Positions 16,625 to 25,698 of a DNA stretch of 64,000 nucleotides are shown one piece after another (the first letter of the stretch is position 1; each line of letters starts with the position of its first letter). Where the stretch lies: the NCBI RefSeq assembly GCF_009857535.1, contig NZ_WWCS01000002.1, forward strand, positions 466,223 through 530,222, read 5' to 3'. The notes beneath the pieces are model-generated. The model saw only the letters and a program-made list of their open reading frames with translations, was not told the DNA's origin and ran no database searches. Origin of the DNA: Duganella margarita. Its GTDB lineage: Bacteria; Pseudomonadota; Gammaproteobacteria; Burkholderiales; Burkholderiaceae_D. Made by a program: the position numbers and the translations under genes.

Positions 16625-16691
16625 TTGCGCAATCATGTGGGTGCCAAGTATGGTATCGTCGCGGTCATTATAAAATGATTGCGCAATCATG
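16625..16691 (+). promoter_or_regulatory. Promoter and repeated operator before the MFS-GH43 operon
   Basis: TTGCGCAATCATG occurs at 16625-16637 and again at 16679-16691, 54 bases apart. The second copy is part of a 16-bp palindrome ATGATTGCGCAATCAT (16675-16690) that overlaps the start codon. A -10-like TATAAA lies at 16669-16674, so the transcript would begin only a few bases before the ATG. A repressor bound here would block both initiation and elongation. Confidence 0.55.
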
Positions 16692-17930
16692 AAAATACGG
16701 GGACTACGCTGGTGGATGATCAGTCTGATCATGCTCGGGGCGATAATAAACTATCTGACGCGCAGCACGCTGGCGGTGGCGGCGCCGACGTTGCTGACGG
16801 AACTGGGCATCAGCACCAGGGAATATTCCTATATAACAGCAGCCTTCCAGGGCGCGATCATGCTGCAGCCGCTATGCGGCTACATACTCGATGTGATCGG
16901 CCTGAAGTTTGGCTTTGCCATGTTTGCCGCCGCCTGGTCGGTGATCTGCATGGCGCATGGTTTCGCTACCAACTGGCATACGCTGGCGGTGTTGCGCGGC
17001 ATGCTGGGGCTGGCGGAGGGTTCGGCCAACCCGGCCGGCATGAAAGCCGTATCCGAATGGTTCCCGGCCAGGGAGCGCGGCATGGCCGGCGGGATTTTCA
17101 ATATCGGCGCTTCGTTCGGCTCGATGCTGGCGCCGCCGCTGGTGGTGTGGGCGATCCTGCATTACAACTGGCAGTCGGCGTTTGTGATCACCGGCGCGCT
17201 GGGCCTGGTCTGGGTGGCGGCGTGGCTGCTGCTGTATGACGCGCCGGCGCGTCATCGCCGCCTGTCGCAAGAGGAGGCGCAGCATATCGCCGCAGGCCAG
17301 GAGCAGCATCTGGAAGGCGACGGCAAGCGGCCGTCCATTCTCAGCATTTTGAAGATGCGCAATTTCTGGGGTATCGCGCTGCCGCGCTTCCTGGCCGATC
17401 CGGCCTGGGGCACGCTGTCGTTCTGGGTGCCGCTGTACCTGACCACGGTGCGCCATTTCGACCTGGCGCAGATTGCCATGTTCGCCTGGCTGCCGTTCCT
17501 GGCGGCCGATCTGGGCTGCCTGTTCGGGCCGATGGTGGTGCTGGCGCTGCAAAAGCGCGGCGTGCGGCTGATCAATGCGCGGCGCGGCGCTTTCACGCTG
17601 GGCGCGTGCATGATGATGGGCGTGGCGTTTGTCGGCTTCGTTGACAGTCCGTATGCGGCGATTGCCTTGCTTAGTCTGGCCGGCTTTGCGCACCAGACCT
17701 TGTCGGTCACGGTGATCACGATGTCGTCCGACCTGTTCCGCCGCAACGAGGTGGCGACGGTGGCCGGCATGTGCGGCACCTTCGGCAATTTCGGCCTGCT
17801 GATTTTTTCGCTGATGATCGGCGGGCTGATGGCCACGGTTGGCTACACGCCGTTCTTCGTGAGCCTGGCGGTACTGGACTTGGTGGCGGCGCTGCTGTTG
17901 TGGACTTTGGTGCGAGAGAAAACTTCATGA
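16689..17930 (+). CDS. MFS transporter, hexuronate/sugar-acid type
   Basis: 413 residues with 12 predicted membrane segments. The N-terminus (G-L-R-W-W-M and I-N-Y-L-T-R-S-T-L-A-V) aligns with the transporter at 2988-4259, which supports this start even though no ribosome site is visible. The loop E-W-F-P-A-R-E-R-G is typical of the anion:cation symporter family. The stop overlaps the GH43 start (ATGA), so it likely imports the oligosaccharide or uronate that GH43 splits inside the cell. The substrate is not decided by sequence. Confidence 0.85.
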   Translation: MKIRGLRWWMISLIMLGAIINYLTRSTLAVAAPTLLTELGISTREYSYITAAFQGAIMLQPLCGYILDVIGLKFGFAMFAAAWSVICMAHGFATNWHTLAVLRGMLGLAEGSANPAGMKAVSEWFPARERGMAGGIFNIGASFGSMLAPPLVVWAILHYNWQSAFVITGALGLVWVAAWLLLYDAPARHRRLSQEEAQHIAAGQEQHLEGDGKRPSILSILKMRNFWGIALPRFLADPAWGTLSFWVPLYLTTVRHFDLAQIAMFAWLPFLAADLGCLFGPMVVLALQKRGVRLINARRGAFTLGACMMMGVAFVGFVDSPYAAIALLSLAGFAHQTLSVTVITMSSDLFRRNEVATVAGMCGTFGNFGLLIFSLMIGGLMATVGYTPFFVSLAVLDLVAALLLWTLVREKTS

Positions 17931-19561
17931 TTCAAAATCCCATCCTGCGGGGCTTCAATCCCGATCCGTCCATCGTCCGTGTGGGCGATGATTACTACAT
18001 TGCGACGTCCACGTTTGAGTGGTATCCCGGCGTGCAGATTCATCACTCGCGCGACCTGGTCAACTGGCGTTTGCTGACGAGGCCGCTCACGCGCGCCAGT
18101 CAGCTCAATATGCTGGGTGCGCCCGATTCGTGCGGCTTGTGGGCGCCGTGCCTGACGTATGCGGACGGTTTGTTCTGGCTGATCTATACGGATGTGAAGC
18201 GCTATGGCCGCACCTCCACCGGCGGTGCATCGGGCAGCGCGTCCTTGCGCGATTTCCATAATTATCTGGTGACCAGTCCGACGATTGAGGGGCCGTGGTC
18301 GGAGCCGGTGTATCTCAACAGCAGCGGTTTCGATCCGTCGCTGTTTCATGATGACGATGGCCGCAAGTATCTGCTGAACCAGCTGTGGGATCACCGGCCG
18401 GGCAGCAACCGCTTCAATGGCATTGTGGCGCAGGAGTATTGCGACGGCCGCTTGATTGGCCAGCGCCAGACGATTTTCAAGGGCACGGCGCATGGGCTGA
18501 CCGAGGCGCCGCATCTGTACAAGCGCAATGGCTATTACTATTTGCTGACGGCAGAGGGCGGCACCGGTTGGAATCACGGCGTGACGATGGCGCGTTCGCG
18601 CAATCTGCACGGACCGTATGAGTTGCATCCGGATCAGACCATGCTGAGTTCACGCCATCGGCCCGACGTGGCGTTGCAGCGCGCCGGCCACGCGGATCTG
18701 GTCGAGACGCAGGATGGCCAGACTTACATGGTGTATCTGTGCGGCCGGCCGCTGCGCAATCGCGGCACTTGCACGCTGGGGCGCGAGACGGCGATCCAGT
18801 CGGTGGTGTGGGGCGAGGACGGCTGGCTGCGCACGCTCGATGGCGTGGGCACGCCGGAGTTGCAGGCTGCCGCGCCGGGATTGCCTGAGCATCGTTTTGC
18901 CGAAGACCCGGTGCGCGAGGAGTTTGATGTGTCCGAGCTGCCGATGGCGTTCCAGTGGCTGCGCACGCCATGGCCGGATGAGTTGTTCAGCCTGACGGCG
19001 CGGCCGGGGCATTTGCGGCTGTATGGCCGCGAGAGCATGGGCAGCACGTTCCGCCAGTCGCTGGTGGCGCGGCGGCAGCAGGCGCATAGCTATAGCGCGT
19101 CGACGGTGGTGGCGTTTGAGCCGGCACATTACCAGCAGCAGGCGGGACTGGTGTGCTACTACAATGCGTCCAAGTTCCACTACCTGTACATCTCGCACGA
19201 TGAGGTGCTTGGCAAACATTTGCGGGTGATGAGCAGTTTGCCCAATCATGTGCAGACCGATACTTTTACCGCATCGATTGCGTTGCCGCCGGGTGTGCCG
19301 GTGCAACTGCGGGTTGAGGTCGACGACGAGCGCTTGTATTTTGGCTATCGGCTGGATGACGGTGAGTGGCAGTGGCTGCCGCAGCAGTTTGACGCCAGCA
19401 TCCTGTCGGACGAGGCCAACGCGCCCGGCATGCCGAACTTTACCGGCGCGTTCGTGGGCGTGGCATGCCAGGATATGGCGGGCACGGCGTTGCATGCGGA
19501 CTTTGATTACTTCGAGTACCGCGAACGGGCGTATTGCATCAATCCGAAGGCGGCTGTTTAG
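17927..19561 (+). CDS. GH43 family glycosidase (beta-xylosidase/arabinofuranosidase), cytoplasmic
   Basis: 544 residues, no signal peptide. A five-bladed propeller catalytic domain (about 1-310) has the three GH43 acidic residues: Asp13 in N-P-D-P-S (base), Asp136 in G-F-D-P-S-L-F (pKa modulator) and Glu193 in L-T-E-A-P-H (acid). A C-terminal beta-sandwich follows (about 330-535), as in the large GH43 beta-xylosidases. It would hydrolyse imported xylo-oligosaccharides or arabino-oligosaccharides. ATG 17927 overlaps the transporter stop by 4 bases; the open frame extends upstream inside the transporter gene but without GH43 homology. Confidence 0.9.
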   Translation: MIQNPILRGFNPDPSIVRVGDDYYIATSTFEWYPGVQIHHSRDLVNWRLLTRPLTRASQLNMLGAPDSCGLWAPCLTYADGLFWLIYTDVKRYGRTSTGGASGSASLRDFHNYLVTSPTIEGPWSEPVYLNSSGFDPSLFHDDDGRKYLLNQLWDHRPGSNRFNGIVAQEYCDGRLIGQRQTIFKGTAHGLTEAPHLYKRNGYYYLLTAEGGTGWNHGVTMARSRNLHGPYELHPDQTMLSSRHRPDVALQRAGHADLVETQDGQTYMVYLCGRPLRNRGTCTLGRETAIQSVVWGEDGWLRTLDGVGTPELQAAAPGLPEHRFAEDPVREEFDVSELPMAFQWLRTPWPDELFSLTARPGHLRLYGRESMGSTFRQSLVARRQQAHSYSASTVVAFEPAHYQQQAGLVCYYNASKFHYLYISHDEVLGKHLRVMSSLPNHVQTDTFTASIALPPGVPVQLRVEVDDERLYFGYRLDDGEWQWLPQQFDASILSDEANAPGMPNFTGAFVGVACQDMAGTALHADFDYFEYRERAYCINPKAAV

Positions 19562-19979
19562 GCGGCTTTTTCTCTTCCTGTGCTCGCTTGAGGAGGATGG
19601 CGGTTTCGGCGACGATCCGCTTGACTTCTGCCTGGGTTTCCGCCATTTCCTTGCCGGCGCTCAGCGCGGCCAGCATGTTGGAGTAGAGTGCGGCGTTGAA
19701 TGCCGAGATGCCGAGAACGGCAGCCAGGACGCTGCTGACGCCGGTGACCACGATGGTGGTGCGCAGACTGGCGATGCTGGCGCGCATCTCTGCAATCATC
19801 GCTTCCATCCGGTCCATGCGGGCTTCTGATGCCTTGTGGCGTTCGCTCGCAACTTTTTCGCGCTCGTCCATTACCTTAACAAAATTCGCGAATGTCGCTT
19901 CGACGGACGAAATCCGGCCATCCACCCGGGCTTCAAGGATGGCGACTTGGGCTTCGCTGTTGTTGGTGGGAGGCGTCAT
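19539..19979 (-). CDS. Coiled-coil membrane protein, hypothetical
   Basis: 146 residues. The N-terminal 75 are charged and heptad-like (coiled coil), with R-M-D-R-M-E-A-M-I-A-E-M-R. One hydrophobic segment follows (about 74-100, T-I-V-V-T-G-V-S-S-V-L-A-A-V-L-G), then a charged helical tail ending K-K-P-P-K-Q-P-P. The layout resembles phage or plasmid-borne small membrane coiled-coil proteins, but no function is assigned. It is convergent with GH43, and the two genes overlap by 23 bases. Confidence 0.65.
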   Translation of the reverse strand: MTPPTNNSEAQVAILEARVDGRISSVEATFANFVKVMDEREKVASERHKASEARMDRMEAMIAEMRASIASLRTTIVVTGVSSVLAAVLGISAFNAALYSNMLAALSAGKEMAETQAEVKRIVAETAILLKRAQEEKKPPKQPPSD

Positions 19980-20029
19980 GATGGTTTAGACCGCCGATTG
20001 CGAGCACAAGTTCAATATTGTTGTGCTGG

Positions 20030-20051
20030 TTGGTGATTTTCGTAATTGCGG
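20030..20051 (+). promoter_or_regulatory. Putative XylR box 1
   Basis: 22-bp word beginning TTGGTGATTTTCGTAATTGC, identical to the box at 24771-24792 and 19/22 to that at 29573-29594. It stands 30 bases before a TATAAA (20081-20086) that is a good -10 for the SGNH-GH74 gene. It is likely the activator site of the XylR-type regulator encoded at 23536. Confidence 0.7.
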
Positions 20052-20105
20052 TGCGCGGTGGGGCACCGCACAATGGTGTGTATAAAAATACGTGAGACAT
20101 CCCCC

Positions 20106-21536
20106 ATGAATATCCGCCTTGCCGCTACCCTGGCTGTTCTGTCGACGTCCGCTTTCGCGGCTGCGCCCAATGATCTGAACGTGTATGCCGGCCAGCCGCT
20201 GGCGTCCGGCCGTATCGTCGTTTCGGATTCCGACTCCGTCAAGACGATGACCGGCGCTGCGGCCACCATTCCCAAGGCCGACAATGGCGTGGTCGCCGTC
20301 AGCAAATCGGCCAAGGCGAAGAAGGATGATGCGCTCACGCTCAATTTCAACAAAGCCTGGTACGCCAGCTTGCGCGTGCAGGGCGGCCAGCCGGTCGATC
20401 TGCGGCCCTATCTGGACAAGGGCGTGCTGGCGCTGGACCTCAAGGTGGAGGAGCTGGCCGAGGGCGGCCTGAGCTTCCGCGTCAAGTGCGGCGAGCAATG
20501 CGAGCGCGGCGTACCGTATGTGATCCCGGCGCGCGCCGCGCAGGGCAAGGGGTGGCAGCATCTGGTGATGTCGGCCAGCTGCTTCTACCGCGATGGCGAC
20601 GATTTCAGCCAGATATCCCAACCGTTCGAGCTGAACGGCACCGGCAAGGGCAAGGTCGCCATCGCCAACGTCAAGTATCAGCTGAGCGGCACGCCGAACG
20701 TTTTGTGCCCGGACTACAAAACCGTTTCGGTCACGCCGGAGAAGCTGAACGAGTCGTGGTCGATCAGCTGGTGGACCGCGCGTCACGAGAAAAAGCTGGC
20801 CGAAGCCAAACAGGTAGGCAAGAGCGCGCAAGTGGTCTTTATCGGCGACTCAATCACCGAGGGCTGGGAAAAAAGCGGCGTGCCGGTCTGGGACCGCTAT
20901 TACAAGCCATTGAACGGCATCGCCCTCGGCTTTGGCGGCGACCGCACCGAGAACGTGCTGTGGCGCCTGCAGCATGGCGAAGTGGACGGCCTGGCGCCGA
21001 AAGTCGCGGTGCTGATGTTCGGCACCAATAACACCGGCCATCGCCAGGAAGATCCGAAGACTACGGCCCTCGGCATCAAGCGCAATATCGAGGAATTGCA
21101 GCAGCGCCTGCCGGACACCAAGATCCTGCTGCTGGCGATTTTCCCGCGCGGCGAAAAGCCGGACGACAATCTGCGCCAGCTGAACGACAAGGTCAACGCC
21201 GTCATCGCCGGCTATGCCGACAACCAGAAAGTGTTCTTCCTCGACATCGGCAAGGCGTTCCTGCAGGCGGACGGCACGCTGTCGCGCGACATCATGCCGG
21301 ACCTGCTGCACCCGAACGAGAAGGGCTACGAAATCTGGGCCAAGGCCATGGCGCCGACGCTGCAACAGCTGCTGCCGGGCGCGGAAAAGTATGCGTGGGA
21401 TAACGTCTCGATCGGCGGCAGCGGCTTTGTCTCCGGCCTGATCACCAGCAAGACCGAGCCGGGCCTGATCTACGCCCGCACCGATGTCGGCGGCGCTTAC
21501 CGCTGGGACGTAAAAAAAAACGCTGGATTCCGCTGA
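20106..21536 (+). CDS. Secreted ExoP-like CBM + SGNH esterase, 5' part of an SGNH-GH74 fusion
   Basis: As read, 476 residues. Signal peptide 1-19. Residues about 25-205 form a beta-rich domain like the ExoP galactose-binding domain of GH3 glucohydrolases. Residues about 215-420 form an SGNH esterase with G-D-S-I-T (Ser249), G-G-D, G-T-N-N and D-L-L-H (Asp399, His402). From about 428 the sequence is the first blade of a GH74 propeller (W-D-N-V-S-I-G-G, then A-R-T-D-V-G-G-A-Y-R-W). The frame ends soon after an A9 run; one base less (or a -1 slip) continues into the GH74 remainder at 21536. The joined protein would be about 1103 residues: a deacetylase plus endo-xyloglucanase. Confidence 0.85.
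   Translation: MNIRLAATLAVLSTSAFAAAPNDLNVYAGQPLASGRIVVSDSDSVKTMTGAAATIPKADNGVVAVSKSAKAKKDDALTLNFNKAWYASLRVQGGQPVDLRPYLDKGVLALDLKVEELAEGGLSFRVKCGEQCERGVPYVIPARAAQGKGWQHLVMSASCFYRDGDDFSQISQPFELNGTGKGKVAIANVKYQLSGTPNVLCPDYKTVSVTPEKLNESWSISWWTARHEKKLAEAKQVGKSAQVVFIGDSITEGWEKSGVPVWDRYYKPLNGIALGFGGDRTENVLWRLQHGEVDGLAPKVAVLMFGTNNTGHRQEDPKTTALGIKRNIEELQQRLPDTKILLLAIFPRGEKPDDNLRQLNDKVNAVIAGYADNQKVFFLDIGKAFLQADGTLSRDIMPDLLHPNEKGYEIWAKAMAPTLQQLLPGAEKYAWDNVSIGGSGFVSGLITSKTEPGLIYARTDVGGAYRWDVKKNAGFR
21512..21521 (+). other. A9 run with A-AAA-AAC slippery heptamer at the frame change
   Basis: Nine A residues (21512-21520) followed by C. In the upstream frame the codons read AAA AAA AAC, so A-AAA-AAC is a classical -1 slippery heptamer. 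The -1 frame continues R-W-I-P-L-M-D-W, exactly what GH74 proteins show after the Y-R-W-D segment. It may be a sequencing indel, a real mutation or programmed frameshifting. Confidence 0.75.
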
Positions 21537-23416
21537 TGGACTGGGTGTCCGATAAGGACACCGGCCTGCTCGGCATCGAATCGCTGGCGATCGACCCATC
21601 ATCGCCCAACAAACTCTACATGACCGCCGGCGTCGCCTATCTGAATGGCGGCGCCAGCGCGGTCCTCAAGTCCGACGATTACGGCAACACCTTCAAACGC
21701 ATCGACGTCACCAGCCAGTTCAAGGTGCACGGCAACGGCATGGGGCGCGGCAACGGCGAGAAGTTGCAAGTCGATCCGGACAACGGCAAGATTCTGTACG
21801 TCGGCACCCGCGCCAACGGCCTGTTCAAGAGCACCGACGAGGGCCTGAGCTGGCATCGTCTGGCTGGCCTCGACGTCACCACCACCAACAACCAGAACGG
21901 CATTAGCCTGGTGCTGCTGGACCACGGCAAGATCTACGTCGGCGTCTCGCGCTTTGGCGAAAATATGTATGTGTCGGCTGATGGCGGCAAGACCTTCCGC
22001 GCCATGACCGGCGGTCCGCAGAAGCTGATGCCGCATCGCGCCGTGGTGGCCAACGGCAAGCTGGTGCTGACCTTTGCCAAAGGCGCCGGCCCGCATGCGG
22101 ACAAGGCCAAGGATGAGGGGCTGGAACAGGGCGGCGTGTGGCAATACGACATCGCCAGCGGCAAGTGGGCGGACATCTCTCCGCCGCTCAACGCCGCCTA
22201 TGCCGGCATCACCGTCGATCAGCGTAATCCGCTGCGCATGGTGGTGTCGACCATCTCGCACTACGACATGCGCGGCGGCATCGGCGACCAGTTCTATGAA
22301 ACGCTGGACGGCGGCCGTAGCTGGAACAGCATCGTCGCCAAGGGTGTGCAGATCGATTCCAACGGCGTCAGCTGGATTGCCGGCAGCTTCATTCACTGGA
22401 CCGCCAGCATTGAGTTCGATCCATTTGACAGCCAGCGGCTGATGGCGGTGTCCGGCAACGGCGTGTTCGTCTCCAGCGACATCCACGGGGAAAAGCCGGT
22501 GTGGAAGTTTGAGGACATCGGCCTGGAAGAATCGGTGCCGCTGAACCTGGTCAGCATTCCCGGCGGTCCGGTCATTTCGGCGATTGGCGACTACGATGGC
22601 TTCCGCCACACCGACGTCACGCATTACTCGCCGATCCACACGCCGACCATGGGAACGACCTGGGGACTGGATTACGCCGCGCAGCAGCCGAACGTGGTGG
22701 TGCGCGCCGGCAAGGCGATGTATCTCTCGAAAGACATGGGGGTGACGTGGGCGAAGACCGCCAGCATGCAGGGCACCCAGGGGCAGGTGGCGCTGAGCGC
22801 GGACGGCAAGGTCATCGTCCACTGCCCGGAAAAATCCACCACCTGCTACCGCTCGGCCGACGAGGGGGCGACCTGGACCGAGGTGGCCGGCCTGCATACC
22901 GAGCGTGGCCGCGCCGTCGCCGATCCGGTCGAGGCCCGCAGATTCTACGCACTGGCCGGCGACCGCCTGCTGGTCAGCACCGACGGCGGCGCCAGCTTTG
23001 CGCCGACGGCGGCCCAGCTGGCGTCCGCGCGCGGTTCCAAAACCGTGCGCGCCATGCCGGGCCGCAGCGGCGACGTCTGGGTGGCGCTGTACGACGGCGG
23101 TCTGGCGCGCTCCACGGATGCCGGCGCCAGTTTTGCCAATCTACCGGGCGTCAGCTACGCGGCGGCGGTCGGTTTCGGCAAGTCCGCGCCGGGCGCCAGC
23201 GACCCCACCGTCTACATCTGGGGCGAGGTCGGCGGCGTGCGCGGCGTGTTCCGCTCTACCGACAGTGGCGCCAGCTGGCTGCGCATCAATGACGACCAAC
23301 ATCAATACGGCGGCCCCGGCGACGCCCAGTTCGTGGTCGGCGATATGAACACGTTTGGTGTTGTCTATATGAGCACGGCAGGGCGCGGCATCGTGTTCGG
23401 CAAGCCGAAAACGTAA
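21536..23416 (+). CDS. GH74 xyloglucanase, 3' part of the SGNH-GH74 fusion
   Basis: 626 residues from the first in-frame ATG; true coding in this frame begins at about 21512. It consists of repeated beta-propeller blades with the Asp-box-like S-x-D-x-G-x-T/S-W pattern typical of GH74 (S-T-D-E-G-L-S-W, S-A-D-G-G-K-T-F, S-A-D-E-G-A-T-W, S-T-D-S-G-A-S-W). GH74 enzymes cut the beta-1,4-glucan backbone of xyloglucan. This ORF alone has no signal peptide and no first blade, so it is not expected to be active unless joined to the upstream frame. It lies directly before the xylR gene. Confidence 0.85.
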   Translation: MDWVSDKDTGLLGIESLAIDPSSPNKLYMTAGVAYLNGGASAVLKSDDYGNTFKRIDVTSQFKVHGNGMGRGNGEKLQVDPDNGKILYVGTRANGLFKSTDEGLSWHRLAGLDVTTTNNQNGISLVLLDHGKIYVGVSRFGENMYVSADGGKTFRAMTGGPQKLMPHRAVVANGKLVLTFAKGAGPHADKAKDEGLEQGGVWQYDIASGKWADISPPLNAAYAGITVDQRNPLRMVVSTISHYDMRGGIGDQFYETLDGGRSWNSIVAKGVQIDSNGVSWIAGSFIHWTASIEFDPFDSQRLMAVSGNGVFVSSDIHGEKPVWKFEDIGLEESVPLNLVSIPGGPVISAIGDYDGFRHTDVTHYSPIHTPTMGTTWGLDYAAQQPNVVVRAGKAMYLSKDMGVTWAKTASMQGTQGQVALSADGKVIVHCPEKSTTCYRSADEGATWTEVAGLHTERGRAVADPVEARRFYALAGDRLLVSTDGGASFAPTAAQLASARGSKTVRAMPGRSGDVWVALYDGGLARSTDAGASFANLPGVSYAAAVGFGKSAPGASDPTVYIWGEVGGVRGVFRSTDSGASWLRINDDQHQYGGPGDAQFVVGDMNTFGVVYMSTAGRGIVFGKPKT

Positions 23417-23535
23417 TTTCCTTTAGGTATTTAGTCAAATTCGTTATGGATGAAGCGAAATTTTTCATATCTGCACCACGCGGGCGGGCTGTAGTATCAA
23501 GACGGCCAAATTCGTCCTGGAGCGGGGTAGTAGAG

Positions 23536-24756
23536 ATGCAGATGAAGTCACACCGGATTGCGCTACTGTTCAATGCAAACAAAATCTTCGACCGCGAAGT
23601 CATCGCGGGGATCGCGGCGTACCTGAGTTCCACGCGCGCCAGCTGGGATTTGTTCCTGGAAGAGGACTTCCGCCTGCGCCTGCCCGGCATCGAAAGCTGG
23701 CAGGGCGACGGCATCATCGCCGACTTTGACGACCCTGCGGTGGCCGACGCCCTGACGCGCAGCCGCGTGCCGGTGGTGGCGGTCGGCGGCTCGTATGAGA
23801 ACCAGGCGGCCTATCCCGAGGACGTGCCCTACGTCGCCACCGACAATTTCAAGCTGATTAAAATGGCCCGCGATCACCTGATCGAGGCCGGCCTGCGCCA
23901 CTTCGCCATGTTTTCGCTGCCGGAAGCGCAGACCAACCGCTGGGCGCAGGAGCGCGAACACGCCTTCCGCACGCTGATGGGGCAGGACAAGATGGAGCCG
24001 CATATCTACCGCGGCCTGGGCACCAGCGCGCCGTCGTGGGACGCGGCGGTGGAGCAGCAGATTCAATGGCTGCATAGCCTGCCCAAGCCGGTCGGCATCA
24101 TTGCCGTGACGGATGCGCGCGCGCGCCAGCTGATGCAGGCTTGTATCATGGCCGGCATCGCGGTGCCGGAGCAGGTGGCGCTGATCGGCATCGACAACGA
24201 TCCGCTGGCGCGCATGCTGACGCGGATTCCACTGAGTTCCGTGATCCAGGGCGCGCAGGAGATGGGCCGCACCGCCGCCCACCTGCTGGACCAGATGCTG
24301 CACGGCGTGCGCATGAGCGGCACGCGGGTGCTGGTGCCGCCGGTCGGCATCAATGTGCTGGCGTCCACCCAGCACGAGGCGCCCAAGCATCCGCACGTGA
24401 TGCGCGCGCGGCACTTTATCCGCCAGTACGCCTGCCAGGGCATCAAGACGCACCAGGTGGCGGAGTATGTCGGCATCTCGCGCTCGTCGCTGGAGTCGTA
24501 CTTCCGCCAGGAGCTCAATTGCAGCGTGCATGATGTGATCCTGCGCTTCAAGCTCGATGCGGCGACGTCCATGCTGGCGCGCGGTGAGCGCAGCATTGCC
24601 GAAGTGGCGCTGTGCTGCGGCTTTACGTCGGTGCAGTACATGCACGCGGTGTTCAAGCGCGAACTGGGATGCACGCCGCGCACCTACCAGGATCGCGCCA
24701 TGATGGGCATCGTCGATGACGGCTCGGCACTGCCGCCGCCGGAGCTGGCGGCGTAA
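23536..24756 (+). CDS. xylR: XylR-type xylose-responsive activator
   Basis: About 406 residues. The N-terminus (H-R-I-A-L-L-F-N-A-N-K at 6-16) and central region (W-D-L-F-L-E-E-D-F-R, I-A-D-F-D-D, I-I-A-V-T-D-A-R-A-R, I-G-I-D-N-D) match E. coli XylR closely: a LacI-like xylose-binding domain. The C-terminal 105 residues are an AraC-type double helix-turn-helix (V-G-I-S-R-S-S-L-E and A-L-C-C-G-F-T-S-V-Q-Y). The xylose-bound protein activates xylose genes. ATG 23536 follows GTAGAG; 23542 is an alternative. It probably binds the three 22-bp boxes in this locus. Confidence 0.92.
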   Translation: MQMKSHRIALLFNANKIFDREVIAGIAAYLSSTRASWDLFLEEDFRLRLPGIESWQGDGIIADFDDPAVADALTRSRVPVVAVGGSYENQAAYPEDVPYVATDNFKLIKMARDHLIEAGLRHFAMFSLPEAQTNRWAQEREHAFRTLMGQDKMEPHIYRGLGTSAPSWDAAVEQQIQWLHSLPKPVGIIAVTDARARQLMQACIMAGIAVPEQVALIGIDNDPLARMLTRIPLSSVIQGAQEMGRTAAHLLDQMLHGVRMSGTRVLVPPVGINVLASTQHEAPKHPHVMRARHFIRQYACQGIKTHQVAEYVGISRSSLESYFRQELNCSVHDVILRFKLDAATSMLARGERSIAEVALCCGFTSVQYMHAVFKRELGCTPRTYQDRAMMGIVDDGSALPPPELAA

Positions 24757-24770
24757 TATCATTGCCGCGA

Positions 24771-24792
24771 TTGGTGATTTTCGTAATTGCGG
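24771..24792 (+). promoter_or_regulatory. Putative XylR box 2
   Basis: 22-bp word identical to box 1 (20030-20051). It begins 15 bases after the xylR stop and about 50 bases before the xylose dehydrogenase start, so it likely activates the xylB-xylFGH unit. Confidence 0.7.
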
Positions 24793-24841
24793 CTTATGTT
24801 TGGCCGGGTCAGAATTCTCCAGCTATTTTGGAGAACAGACC

Positions 24842-25621
24842 TTGGAAAAAAATTACAACACGCCGCGTGAGCAGGCCATCTATCCCAGCCTCGCCGGCAA
24901 GCGCGTGGTTATCACCGGCGGCGGCAGTGGCATCGGCGCCGGTATCGTCGAGGCGTTTGCGCGCCAGGGGTCGCTGGTCACCTTCCTCGACATCGCCGAG
25001 AAGGATTCGCGCGCACTGGCGGCCAGCCTGGCCGCGCTGCCCACGCCGCCGGCCTTCGTGCCGTGCGACCTGACCGACCTGCAAAAGGTGGCGCAGATCT
25101 TCGAGACCATCGGCCCGGTCGACATCCTGGTCAACAACGCCGCCAACGACGACCGCCATGAGATCGCCAACGTCACCCCGGCGTACTGGGAAAACCGCAT
25201 GGCGGTCAATCTGCGTCACCTGTACTTCTGCGCGCAAGCCGTGGTGCCGGGCATGCGCGCGGCGGGCGGCGGCGTGATCCTCAATTTCAGTTCCATCTCG
25301 TGGCATCTGGCCTTGCCGGAGCTGACCCTGTACATGACCGCCAAAGCCGGCATCGAGGGCATGACGCGCGGTATGGCGCGCGATCTTGGCCGCGACAACA
25401 TCCGCGTCAACAGCGTGATTCCAGGCGGCGTGCGCACGCCGCGCCAGGAAGCGCTGTGGCATACGCCGGACGAGGAAGCGCGCATGCTGGCCGGTCAATG
25501 CCTGCCGCGCCGCGTGGAAATCGCCGACGTGGCGGCACTGACCCTGTTCCTCGCTTCCGACAGTGCGGCGCGTTGTTCGGGACGCGAATACTATGTGGAC
25601 GCGGGGTGGCACGGCGCGTGA
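24842..25621 (+). CDS. xylB: D-xylose 1-dehydrogenase (SDR, Caulobacter XylB type)
   Basis: 259 residues, classical SDR. It matches the Caulobacter D-xylose dehydrogenase in an almost continuous way: A-I-Y-P-S-L-x-G-K-R-V-V-I-T-G-G-G-S-G-I-G (12-32), N-N-A-A-N-D-D-R-H (98-106), S-I-S-W-H-L (151-156), Y164-M-T-A-K168, and a D-A-G-W ending. It oxidises D-xylose to xylonolactone, the first step of the oxidative (Weimberg/Dahms) pathway. The start is TTG at 24842, with GGAG 8 bases before it. The rest of the pathway is not in the window. The symbol follows Caulobacter usage, not E. coli xylulokinase. Confidence 0.88.
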   Translation: MEKNYNTPREQAIYPSLAGKRVVITGGGSGIGAGIVEAFARQGSLVTFLDIAEKDSRALAASLAALPTPPAFVPCDLTDLQKVAQIFETIGPVDILVNNAANDDRHEIANVTPAYWENRMAVNLRHLYFCAQAVVPGMRAAGGGVILNFSSISWHLALPELTLYMTAKAGIEGMTRGMARDLGRDNIRVNSVIPGGVRTPRQEALWHTPDEEARMLAGQCLPRRVEIADVAALTLFLASDSAARCSGREYYVDAGWHGA

Positions 25622-25698
25622 GGTAACATAGCGGTGCATTGCGCGGTGTAGTGTTTAGTTGGGCATAGAACTCGGCAGCATAATTGGAGACTTAATTG

